NCBI GenBank assembly: GCA_019843655.1
Contig: JACDQD010000006.1
Location: 20,974,246 to 21,038,245 of the forward strand
Origin: Lethocerus indicus
Taxonomy: Eukaryota; Arthropoda; Insecta; Hemiptera; Belostomatidae
Direction: 5' to 3'
Length of the DNA: 64,000 nucleotides
The stretch's first letter is position 1. Every line of letters starts with the position of its first letter. Positions 22,281-33,549 of this stretch are shown in pieces. Made by a program: the position numbers and the translations under genes. Below the pieces are notes generated by a model. That model saw nothing but the letters and a program-made list of their open reading frames with translations, was not told the DNA's origin and searched no databases.

Positions 22281-23340
22281 AATCACTGGCGCCAATTAGC
22301 GAGTTTCCTCAATGGCTGGATATAATCGGTCGGTTCAGAGGTGCCGACACCTGGCATTTTGTAATTGCTATGGCGTCCTTTCATGAATTAAATTACGATT
22401 AGTTTATTGTAGTTATGTTCGTCGTGTGGTTGGCATGTGTGAAAGTTTCGCTTTCAATATTGCCTGGAATATTGATTCCTCTTCATCGTGGGCTCATTCG
22501 TGCAGATGATTCTAAGCAAACTACGCCTGTTTTCGCGTTGTCTACTGACGGTGGGAAAACCATAAACCGTAGCTTCTCTGGATCAAAACAATTACAGTTG
22601 CGTATACAGAGGAAAAGTATGAGTTTGAATGTCGTTAGAGTGAGGGTCCAGACTATATAACAGACGCTGGGTGTACCTCGGCCAAGCATCAATGACATTT
22701 AACGAGACGGCCAAGACTAAAGTCATGGAAGGACTGTAAAATCATAATGCTACGGTCGGAGTCGAACCGGAAAATTGAGGATTTCCAGCGATAATCGACG
22801 CAAGGTAAAGGCCCGGTTCTTTTCTTTCGGAAATCACTCGGCAATAGCCTTTCCAAAAATCGATCTCCGAACAACTTTCATTGACGGATTATTTCGTCGT
22901 CAAAATGCGCAAATCATAATTTGCTCCTAATAAGCGGCCGGAGTAATTTTACGGCCGGATTCCTGGCCGTGTACCGATTGAGAAGACCAACTATAATCTA
23001 AAACTGGCCGAGGTCAACACCTGAACGTGTCCAGAGCTCTGGAACGGGCCCGCGTTTCCCAACGCCCGCTCGGCCGGTCCCAAAGAAAACCCTTCCAAGA
23101 GAAATAGTTTCACGTAAATCTCACACGATGGAAATTAAAGTTTGCCCAGAACGTGTTCCAGAACGAAATACCCTTTCGAAAGGGGTGGGATTGGGGGCCT
23201 TTGGACGGATTGGAAAGGGGAAAGAGGAAGGCCCGATCGACGGACAGGTGGTGTTGCGAAAATCTACCTAATTCACCTACCACTTTACACCGCGATTTGC
23301 CCCACAGTGAATGCAAAACTACACTGCCTCCTTAGTTTTG
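22281..23340. other. Two islands with spacer between
   Basis: The first (22290-22400) holds GGCGCCAATTAGCG and the palindromic E-box-type word at 22339-22352. The second (about 22900-23340) has GCGGCCGGAGTAATTTTACGG followed by GGCCGG words and CTCGGCCGG. The DNA between is open in short frames on both strands without motif. Confidence 0.4.
22339..22352. promoter_or_regulatory. Inverted AGGTG/CACCT pair
   Basis: AGGTG-CCGA-CACCT: two facing CACCT cores, the word bound by Snail/Zeb-type zinc fingers and some bHLH proteins, inside a GC-richer island. The site assignment is by motif only. Confidence 0.35.
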
Positions 23341-26300
23341 ACATTTGACGTACCTACACCCAATCGGTCGTGTCACTTGCAACTCGAAATGATGCAATAT
23401 GACTCTATGTTTTTCTTGCGATTTCATGCGCCGAACTCCCAGTATCTTGTGCCCCGAATAATTACACAGTGAACCCAAAGAATTCGCCCACTTCAGTCGA
23501 CAACGATACTCATAAAACGAACTTGTCCTATTGTTTGTAGTACACATTAATTCATTGTAATCGCATGAAAAACATTCAGTCGCAACGTTGGCATTCCCTT
23601 CCGGCGGTCCGCTCGGAACCACTTCAGTCATATTAGAAGTTTAACGCCGACGTCAATGGAGATAATCGCCGCTAAGCGGTTTTCTCCCACCCACACACGC
23701 TTACGGCACTCGTAAAATGCGTACACCTCTATCGCGCGTACAATGTCGTTATGAAATTGCGCGCTGTAAAAGGGCGATAAATTCGAAGATAAAACATAAT
23801 GCGACAGCCGCGGCCGTATTTTCTCGAGAGCGTCGAGGGGTTTGAAATAAAATTTCGAACGAGTCTATCAAAAGGGTATTGGGCAATTTTCACGGTTTAG
23901 GCGGAACGGCCGGCCGAGAATCGCGGCGGTGAACTGTTTCGACACGAGGACGGTGTTTTCGTGCCGGGCTGGATGAGCGAAATTTCTTCCTCCAGTAACC
24001 CCCGTCGCCGAATTAGCTTTCATCATGATGCAACCCAACCTCTCGCAACGGGCGCGCATTGCCCGCCAGTAAATCACCGTTTTATTGGCCGTTTAATGAT
24101 GGCTTTAAAAACGGATTTATATATATACATGTATTACGTCAAATATGACTTCATCGAGGAGCCCCGGGAAATATTCCCCCCCGGTGCCTGCGGGGCGCTT
24201 CGGGGGTGGGCGAAGGTTAGACGTCGAGAATAGTATGAGTTGCATAATACGCGAATAGAGGCTTACGGCCGTACTTACGGCGGGCCTTATTACGCGCAGG
24301 CGACTGGAAACGTGAGGCGGAAGGAATTCATTTTACTGTCTTCGAAGGTACAAATTTCGATGACGGCAGCGCGGTAAACATTGCAAAACGAGTCGGTACT
24401 ACCATATAAATGTGCAGTAAATACGTCGAATGTAATAGATATGACGAAAAACCGAAACTTAAAGTACTCTCTAATTTGTGTTCGATGATGTAATTATAAT
24501 TGATGTAGAAGGTCCTTCTTTCTTTTTTAAATAAACAGCGCTTTTTAGATATATTCAGAATTTATAATTTTATGCCATAGACCTTCGTTCGACGGTATTA
24601 TTGAAACATTCGTTATATCAATTGTAAATTTGTGGTTCCTATCTAAATTTATATCAATCTGGCTATTTATTAACATATTAAAATATAAAAAAATCGTTCG
24701 TTGCTTTCTAATATCGCAGTTATACAGTGCTCTGTCCCTTTGTACCCTCCAAAAATCCGACAATTTGGCCGGTGTACTTCCAGACGGACGGGCATTTCGA
24801 AGGGGGTGAAAATCGCAAATGGCGTCCCAGCAATTAGGGTCAGACCGTACCCCGTAGAAAGGGTACACCGGAGAGTTTCTGTACAGCTTAATTCACTTAA
24901 GGATACGGCGACAGTTTCGGACCGTATTCCTAACTGTATTTGTCGACCGAAGTGGATTGTTCTGCGACTGCGGAAATTGCGCTCCCGGCTCCTCACTTTA
25001 TCGCCCCACGAACGGTCGAAACCCGACCGTTTCATTCCGGTCAAATAACGACCGCCCACTTCTTCAATTCTATTCCTTGTCAGAAACAGAGTACACTCTC
25101 GGGATATTTTACTGCCTCTACATTCTTGTAAATACCTGTTATTAGACCGTTAAATTCAGAATTCATAAATTAAAGCTACGGTTTAGGAACGGTCAATTAA
25201 TTATCACATCCCGAGAACTTATTACACTGCCCAGGTATTTTCCGGGAGAACAAGTTCTTTTCCCAGTGATTCACAACCGAAGAATTTCCTGTATACATAT
25301 ATATTTTTATATATATGTTTGTGTAGTTGATCCCCCCTTCCTTATATCTATATCTTAATTTCAATTATGATTGATGCCATCAGTGATGACATGAGTGTCG
25401 GTACAGTTGAGGATAGGCAGGGACGGACTGTGTAGAGGCGGCAATAAATCCACCCTCGAGAATGCAATAATAGGGAGTATTATCGGGTCGGGGCGAGCGG
25501 AAGGGGGCGAGTCGCGGGAAAGGCGAGAGACAGACGGACAGGGTACAAGGGGCGGCGTGTAATTAGGGATTAAAGGGGAAGCGGGGGTGGGCGCTCCTCG
25601 GGCTCTTGACGAAGATCAATAGTCGGCTGGAGCACAATCCGGGAGCGATAATCGTGACGGGCCCCGGTTTAATTGTGCGCGGGCCGCAATTAGGAGGGCC
25701 GATATCTCCCCGGCCCCGTTTAGCCGGCCCGCACCGTCACTTTGTAAACGTCGGCCCCTCTTGCATGTCTTTATTACAAGTGCCCTCTCCGCCGCCCCCC
25801 CTCGCTACAGTCAGATCCTTCCTCGGGCTTAGGTGTCCTCCTCTAGGCAATTTTATCCTCCGAGAACCCATTCCGCGTTTCGAACCCCGGGTGATATTCC
25901 GGGCGGCCGAGCGTTCCTCCCCCTGTTATTAATATACTTGCCGGCCCCGTACGAATTAAAAGGGAAACGCATGCCGGGGCCCCGCGAGAAGTGTTCTCAT
26001 TCGTAGGGGTGTGATTTCTTCATCTTCCCCAATCGTTCCGCGGCCCCGGTTCTTCCGTGTAGCGTGCTCTAAATTATACCACGGGGCGAAAAATTTCAAT
26101 CTCTTTTATCGGCCGAAGTACCTGTATTAGAGCCGATAAAACAAATTATCTCGATACCTTTTTTTCAGTCTACAAACTACTTGCATCGGAAGCCTTGTAA
26201 GCTTAATTTATAGGAATGTAGTCAAAACATGAAAAGTTGTCTACCGGGACGTTCGTGAGTAGTAAGCTAATGCGCATAAAATACGACTTAACCTATAACA

Positions 26301-26720
26301 GTCGAAATTGGAATTGGAAAAACGCCCAAATAATCGCAGGAAATAAGATGTCCATTCCGGTTGAAATTATAACGTCCGAAAGATTTGTATTTACACGTCA
26401 TTGGATTCGGAAATGAATCGTAATTGCGAAGCGGTTTGCAATTTAAAATTCTGCCGGTCCGTTGAACTAAGCCGGAGACAATTTCCCATTCCTCGATTCG
26501 ATTGCGAAATTTATTTTCTTTGTTTTTACAATAAGTTAATAGGAGGAGGGGAGGAGTCGCGCAGCTCTAATGGAGGACAGTTCCGAAATCGGCGTGTGAA
26601 ACGGGGGAACGCTCTTTTGTCCGACTTTGAGCGGACTTCAAACGAAAGCCGCGCGGCGTTCACTCACGCCACCAAATGACTAACCAAGTCCGAATAACAG
26701 GTTTAGGAGTTCGGGGCATA
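23341..26720. other. Dense run of GC-rich islands
   Basis: Islands at about 23580-24330 (CGGCCGGCCGAGAATCGCGG, TTTTATTGGCCGTTTAATG), 24710-25060, 25400-26160 (GGGCCGCAATTAGGAGGGCC, TTTAGCCGGCCCGC) and 26330-26720. Short AT-rich links separate them. An inverted repeat lies at 26104-26141. Overlapping frames of 60-130 codons occur on both strands, as expected in GC-rich DNA with few stops. None contains a motif I recognise. Confidence 0.4.
26104..26141. repeat. 10-bp inverted repeat
   Basis: TTTTATCGGC (26104-26113) pairs with GCCGATAAAA (26132-26141) over an 18-base loop. The arms contain TTATCG/CGATAA (GATA/DREF-like). It may be a paired binding site. Confidence 0.6.
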
Positions 26721-29130
26721 AATTGTACGCACGATTTCAATATTTTTTTCGTTACACGAATTGCAGTGATCGCCCCAGTCTAAAAATATGTATCCGACTG
26801 TGTTATTAGATTCCTGATAACAAGAAAATATCGTTCCTAGGTTACAATCCGACGACCCCCGTCACGAATAATGGTAAATGTAAATTTTAAATGATCTAAA
26901 TTTCATGAATTGTCAAACATGCCCAATTCATCTTCGAATTACATGCAAATAATTTATTTATTTGGTATAAAAACCATCATTGTATATCATCTTAGTAATT
27001 CTTATCACAAATGTTACGCTGTTTTTATTTGTGTGAACGGAAACATAAAGCAAATTCAATTAAGTATATTAATTCCAGTATCTTCGCTACCAATTAATAA
27101 CTACTAACAATAATAATTTTATAATCGATGGTGCTATAAAGAATTTTACAAATTTAATAAATCTAGGAATCTGTGGCTAATAAACTTGTTACCGTCAAAT
27201 CAGTTCTTAATGAAATGTTCAGAAAATATGAGACGTGTCACGCTATATTTCTAGTTTCATTAGACGAGCGAATATGAAATGTACAAAATCGTTCCAAAGT
27301 AAATTGCGGCCGCAATATAAACTACTCAGATAAATGTTAAAACGCAGGTATCGGCAACGGTTTTGGAAAGTTTTGTACTTCTGCTTTACCTGACCTAAAT
27401 GCGAGTTTTAAATGCATTCTCACGTTTGGGTATCCCGGGAGCCGTTAACCATCCGGAATGGCGGGTCGGGTTTATGGATGTCTCAGATTAAAACGACGAA
27501 AGAAAATATACTATTATATACTAATACAATGAGGTTAACCTTGTTGTTCATGGCCCACGACGATAATAGGAAGCGTATTTTTGTTTTCATCCTTTAAACA
27601 AAAATATAATATATTTCCATTATATTATGGAAATTCACCATTATGATGAAATTTGCAACCAGAGAGTGGCGTCGTAACTGTTCTTTCGATAGGCCGGAAC
27701 GAACTATCGAACTGGGGCGAATGGCGCGAATTTAAATATTGATTTATATTATATTCCAGGAATATTAAATTCCTAATATTACTAAATGGTCTTGGTATCG
27801 AATAAAAATGAAATAACCAAGATGGTAGTATCGGAGCACGAAATCCATCGGATTTGTCAGTAAATGTCAGTCTTCCCCCGAGTCACTATCACGATTGAGG
27901 CGGCACCTTTTTCACGCCAGTATCCTCCTCGTCCGTCAGGACATTAAAGTACGCGTATTCATGGCTTCTTCGAAGGACTTTATACTGCCCAGTACTTTAA
28001 TTGCCGACGAAGCAAATTTCTCGGACCGTATGGCTTGTTCGGTTTTATGACCGCCTTTTTTCGACATCCCTAAACTGAAGAAAAGCACGATATTTTAAAT
28101 GTTGTTCCACGGGCGGAAACGAGGTGAATAAGATATAACTTTCTTAAGAGCAGATTAAGTTAAACATATTTAGATTCCAATAATTTGTTTGCGCTTGTAT
28201 ATATTAGCATATGTACAATATATGGTAATCAATTCTTACAAGCGCCATTCATTTATAATTTTATTGGATTGATATTATTATTACTTTACTTGAGATGACC
28301 GTAGAAAATTATTAGAATTCCTTTTCAAGGAGTAAAAAGATATATGTTGTTGAGAATGTTCAATAATTTGTCAAATACTTAATAGATCGTAATGGACGAT
28401 GCTACCAGATTTAAAGTCCATACCGTCGACTCTGTGACTAAGATGAATCCAGAAAAGGAACTGGACCCCGGTCGTCCATCCGCCCGACGTTTCCCCTCGA
28501 ATCATTTAAACTTTGTTTTTGTGCCGTTCGATATGACATTTCTGCGAAAAAAGTAAAAAACAACGTACTGGAGGGAAAAAACCGGACGGAAATTCTACAA
28601 TAACTCGATGATTCTTTATACGGAAAATAGTTGTGTACCATTTGTTACATGCCATTCAACTCTGATCGGTTGTCACAAAAATCAAATTGAAATGGCATTT
28701 AAAATGAGGACACGGAGATGTTTAAATGATTTGATTCGCTTTTAGAACAAAAGGCCTTTCGCTTTAGGAGCAAAAAACAGTTTTCTGAATTTACACTTTT
28801 ATCTTAAAGTAACCTAAACAGATTGTTTTGATATTGTATATCTTTCTTGGTATTTAGGGCTACAATAAATTTAAATTTATGAAAATAAAATAGTCAAAAA
28901 TTAGGGCGAAATAGTATAATGTTAATCAAACGTTTAAATTGAGAATCAGCTCTACGAACATAATGCAATAATGTAAAAATGCATAAATGTGTTAAAGTAA
29001 GTAATTTTGCTTTCACTCGGTTCGTAGGCTTTCAACAGAGACATAGAGGCAGATCTGGCTTCTGTTAGTTAATCAGACGTCCAATTAAAATTTGTACAGA
29101 CGTTTATAACAAGGAATCGCGACAACTGTA
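26721..29130. other. AT-rich spacer with island at 27840-28110
   Basis: The small island includes CACGATTGAGGCGGCACC and GCCGACGAAGC. The rest is AT-rich with palindromic AT words such as TATATTATGG. No gene support. Confidence 0.4.
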
Positions 29131-30340
29131 CTAAGCAATCTGGAGCACCGCGTTTTAGCATTTATCCGAGAGCTTTCTCATTTCCGTACAATTTGTACCT
29201 TCGGCTCACGTTCGTGTTGAGCAACTCCCCCGCGCCGATAGAGATCGACACCGATCAAGGATAGACATCGATATATTCGAGATATTATTCTCGACCGGGG
29301 CATTCGGGCCCAAATCGAGGCCGTGGCCGTCCTAACAAGTGTCACACCTAAACGCTGCGCTCTTACCCAATTTGCATTCTGAACAATGTCTTAACAGGCG
29401 CTTTTTTTTCTTCTAACCTCGACCCAATTGTTCTCGGATAATTCGCTAAGTCGAAGGTTCGAAAGGGGCAAAAACCTTTTTCCATATGGAATGTTTTACT
29501 AAGTTGGGAACATATGATTTGATTTTAGTAGAAAATGGGCGAGGATTCGATTCATTGATCTCAGTTCAGTCCACTAAGCTAAAAGAATATCTCAAAAAGA
29601 AGGAAACATTGACTTAAATTCTATGAAACAATAAATTATATTGTATTACCATGTTATTTGATATTTTTCTGGAATCATTTTAAATCGGTATTTTGCACGA
29701 TGTCCCAACATAATTTTTATGCAAACCGTGCACGTTAAAGTATACATTTCGACGGCACGCTAGTCGGTCTCAAAAAACGGAAACTTTTGAAACGAGCATT
29801 TGGACTAAAAGAAAGCGTATAAAACGTTTAATAGCGGGTCACGGAATTGGACGATCCTCGGTCGGCGTTTCTACCGCCCACGAATCTTCTGCCAAGTATT
29901 AATTATAATGCATCTGTCGATAGCAAATGAAAACGGGCAGCGCAAAATAAACCGTCCTGCCCCCCCACTCAGTCGTCCGATCCGTCCGCATCAACTCCGA
30001 GTAGGGGTTTGATTTTAATATCAGTAATTATGAGGGACACAAACATGAAGAATATTCCACGTCCGCAGATGTTTTATCGTGACAATGTATTCGTCGTTTT
30101 CTAACCCCCCCGCCGCCCCCTCTCGATTCACCCATCCCAGTCGTGTAATATACGCACGAAAATTAGCATTATTTTGACCGGCCCGGATATTAATTATTGA
30201 ATTAATTATAACCGAAAGTTATTAAAATGATATAGGCGGATTAAATCACTCCGTACGTCGATAGAATGTTCGGTTGTCCGGGAGCCCCGGGGGCCTTCCC
30301 ACTGTCACGCGATCCCCCCAAGTTTGGGTCTCACACCGGC
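29131..30340. other. Mixed spacer with two islands
   Basis: About 29140-29340 (CCCGCGCCGATAGAGATCG, GGGCCCAAATCGAGGCCG) and 29820-30330 (CCCCCCCGCCGCCCCC, TTGACCGGCCCGGATATTAATTATTG). A 121-codon plus frame starting at 30266 runs into AT-rich DNA and has no motif. Confidence 0.4.
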
Positions 30341-32520
30341 TCTACAATCGAACACGCTGAAAATAAAATGCGACCTATAATATATATGTATATAGGGCAA
30401 AACACTCTGTTGTACAATTTACAGTCTGGATTCTGGACTAATTTCACGAAATTCGGCGATTTGTTTGAACATCAATCTTGTCAATTTTCCGTCGGCGTTC
30501 TCATATTTAGACTCTTTTCACCACCAAAAATACTATGGACCGCATGTCGTTGGATGACGAGGTTTCCTCTCATCTACCTTCAGAGAACATGCCGTATGTG
30601 TTCATATCATTATAAGATCGAGTTCGGTTGATTTTACGGATAACATTGACAGTACAACTAACGAAATGCAACTATCAATTTGTTTTTGATGGCCATTCTA
30701 AAGTATTTAACCGCTCCCCTTATATGGACCACTGTATGCTTTAGTTACGGTAAGTTCTACGTCTTATGACCAAAGAAGAAATTCATGAAGGTCTAAAATA
30801 CCATCTCCAGAGGTGCATAGAATAATGGTCGTGGTCCCCAAGTAGCAATTTAAACAAATATGAGGAATTTAAATTTTATCTCAGATATTTTGTTGTGTTT
30901 ATTCATCACGTTATTAATTATTCATTAACCTTGTTTTCAAGAAAGAAAAACAAGTTTTTTCAACATATTCCTTATTGAGATTTAGAACTCAGATTATGTA
31001 ATTATATGAATATGCATTTAGGAATAGTCTCAACATTTTGCTATCGTCATTTCTTTGATGTTTAAATCTAGATTCTAAATATGATGTTACATTAAAAGTT
31101 ATTATTCTATTTCAACAGCTGCCATGAGAATGGTACTCCAATGTAACGTCGTACTCGTGACCTTGTGTACGGGTTCACCGGAATATTTCTCCTATAGAAT
31201 GGCGTGAAAAATGTCGAAACCACTGACCCAAACAGCCGCGTGATCTGGTCTGTTGAAGACTCTGTTCACCATGTATACTGTTATTTGATTAAGGCGGACA
31301 CATTTCAGAAGGTTGGTATGGCAGTTTCATATATTCTCCATAAGTATGTGAACATGTTATTTCAGTGAACATGTTTTCATGTGATTTATTTTCAGTATAA
31401 ATCTGGAATATGAACTATAAGAAAGGAGAAGGCGCGTCACACAATAATTGCTAGACAGTTTCGCAAAGTATGCCTTAAATGTTGATTTAGTCTTCAAATT
31501 AACTTATTGAATAACATATTTCTGAATGAAGATACATACCAGATAGATATACCCGTACACGAAGGCATATATATTCCAAAACATCTGTGGCTAATTCACA
31601 ATTTGATTCTATTCCGTTGATTCCACTATACTGCTATATTAATCCTTGCTAATTACAAAAATCTAAAACGATAGTGTTTATACAGTTTTTCAAGTCATGA
31701 AGCATTTCAAGCCGCTACCGTGGAATTACCACGGTAGAAAGAAAGAGGACATTTCCATTCTAGACGGCTATCGGGTGGAAAATGATTATACCATTCTCAA
31801 TTTTCTTATAGTTTGTCCTTAGCTATATTATTTACACCTTTCATATTTAGATTAATATCTGAGTAATTTTCAAATCGGCTGACATACTCAAGAGCGGGAC
31901 ACCTGTGGGCGTAGAAGTTGGAACCGAGCTCGATGTATTCATAATTTACTGGGAATAAATAGAGGGATTATGGCGATCACGATTAACTAAGAAAGATAGG
32001 AAAATATCAATGAATTAGACCGTAACAATACTTTTTTTACAGCGTTCTTCTTATGCAAATTCAGTGTGTACCGTAAAATGTTTACATATTGCATATGATC
32101 TGAATGTGGAAAGGTCAAAATGGGCGGTGTAAATCATTCGAACGGAATTATAGAATTAAAATCAGGATAATATATTGGATTTATGAGAATAATGAAATTA
32201 GGCCAAAGAGCGACTGACGTGTGGTTGAACTATATTGAGTTCAAAGTTCGTATATACGCTTTATGAAAATTAAATTCTAGTTCTACTGTTGTATAACTGA
32301 TTTGTGCCCAATATTTGTGCGTTATATCGTCGAATAAAAACGCCCTTATTAACGCCAAGTATGAAAACAATATGTGTTGATTATTGAATATCACTTTGGA
32401 TATACGCTAGAAATCTTCGAATTGCAATGGTAATTTCCTAGTTCGAAGCGCTAGCACTAACGTCAATACTGATCCGAATCGTGAAAGAAATTAGAGCAGT
32501 ACTTGGAGTTTATTTGCCTC
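30341..32520. other. Long AT-rich spacer
   Basis: The most uniform AT-rich stretch of the window. The only notable element is the perfect hairpin at 31715-31737. Confidence 0.5.
31715..31737. repeat. 9-bp perfect hairpin CTACCGTGG/CCACGGTAG
   Basis: Arms at 31715-31723 and 31729-31737 with the five-base loop AATTA. It is GC-rich and isolated in AT-rich DNA, so it stands out. It could be a small RNA hairpin or a dimer site. Confidence 0.65.
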
Positions 32521-32549
32521 GGTATGTTTTTGTTTTGTTTTTTTTCAAG

Positions 32550-32560
32550 TATATAAAAAA
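32550..32560 (+). promoter_or_regulatory. TATA box candidate
   Basis: TATATAAAAAA follows a T-rich stretch and precedes a sharp rise in CpG content. A start near 32580 would fit the usual 25-30 bp spacing. Downstream lie CCACGCCCA (32632-32640, GLI/KLF-like) and CACCTGTCG. It is the only TATA-like word in the window directly upstream of leader-like sequence. Confidence 0.45.
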
Positions 32561-32971
32561 GTTAATTGCCGATCGGAGAAAGTGCAACAGCGACTTTCCG
32601 GTCGCGAGAGAAATTCATTTTGAGGTCCCGACCACGCCCATTTTTATTTGAAACCGGGCGGTTTGAAAAGTGTGCCGCCTTTAGTTACACCTGTCGTGGG
32701 CTATTGCACAACAACAGTCGGGGGCTCACCCACACGCCCGTAATAAGTCCCTCGGCTCGTGACCGGAAAGTGGGATCAAGTTAGCCCTCCAAAAGCAAAC
32801 TAGGAAGACTGTACTGTCATGTCAAGTCATAGGTGCTCAATGAGAGGTCGAAACTGACCGTATACAAAACAATAATAAAGAAAACCCCCCAACCAAAGTG
32901 AAAGTGAAACAGTGTAGTGAAAGCTGTGAACGTGCCGGTTGATGTGCCTATAGTGTATAGTGCTAACGACG

Positions 32972-32991
32972 GTATACGACCGGTCGTATAC
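32972..32991. promoter_or_regulatory. Perfect 20-bp palindrome in the leader
   Basis: GTATACGACCGGTCGTATAC is its own reverse complement over all 20 bases, with no spacer. It could bind a homodimer as DNA or fold back in the transcript. Perfect 20-bp palindromes are very rare by chance in 64 kb. Confidence 0.8.
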
Positions 32992-33143
32992 TGTCACCAG
33001 TGCCTCAGTGATCAGTGCACCGACACCAAGTTTCGCGAGCAGTTTAGTGAACCCAATTGGCAAGTGCAAAGTGCAGTGCAAAGTGCGTGAGTGAATGTGT
33101 GTGTCCGTGCGAGTGAATGTAGTGAGTGTAGCTTAAGTCCCCG

Positions 33144-33145
<2 letters not shown>

Positions 33146-33193
<48 letters not shown>

Positions 33194-33405
33194 GTAAATT
33201 TTCCCTACTATCATAATAATATTGCAAAAAATTCGTGTTTAATGTATTATAATATTTAAGAATATAAATGTAGTAAGGCCAATAGGCCGGAATGCATGCA
33301 GTAATCACCATTTGTATATATCGTTGTATCGTTATAATATTTGTATTTAAAGAAATAAAAATAAAAGAAAAAATTTTTAAAAAAGTTAGCCCCAACGCGG
33401 AGCCC
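33146..33405 (-). mobile_element. Short poly(A)-tailed retroelement insertion
   Basis: On the minus strand it ends in 45 uninterrupted A (T tract 33146-33190). It is preceded by about 215 bp of AT-rich DNA containing GGCCTATTGGCC and TGCATGCATTCC, as in a 5'-truncated LINE or SINE tail. The flanks carry near-identical words: TAAGTCCCCGGG (33134-33145) and TAAGTCGCCCGGG (33406-33418), which differ by one G and fit a target-site duplication. The pure tail suggests a young insertion. Removing it joins the two halves of the leader. I do not recognise the family and see no coding remnant. A retrocopy of a cellular RNA is an alternative. Confidence 0.55.
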
Positions 33406-33549
33406 TAAGTCGCCCGGGCCGTCCGTCGTTTCGGCCGAAATCGAGCCGCGAACGAATCACGAGCTTATTAAATAAAAGCGGGACAGTTCCGAGCAAAGGA
33501 GCGTCTCGAGCATGACGCGCCCTACTGAGCCCATTTTGAAGTAGACACT

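Larger units (their letters stand above)
32580..33549 (+). other. Candidate first exon (5' leader) of a + strand gene
   Basis: From about 32880 the sequence is crowded with AGTGAAA, CAGTG, GTGCAAAGTGC and GTGAGTGAATG words. This style is common in insect 5' UTRs and is not seen elsewhere in the window. It is non-coding: stops are frequent, and the only late ATG (33510) opens ten codons. Strong splice donors follow: ACT|GTAAGTATG at 33549/33550 is the best, and GTGAGTG at 33087 and GTGAGT at 33122 are alternatives. A TATA box sits just upstream. It contains a 20-bp palindrome and a retroelement insertion. The encoded gene is not in view; coding exons presumably lie downstream, perhaps beyond the window. 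Confidence 0.45.

Noticed and set aside
22745..22840. Possible minus-strand tRNA (GGTTCGACTCC box)
   Set aside because: Only a B-box-like word is present. No A box at the right distance and no cloverleaf can be drawn.
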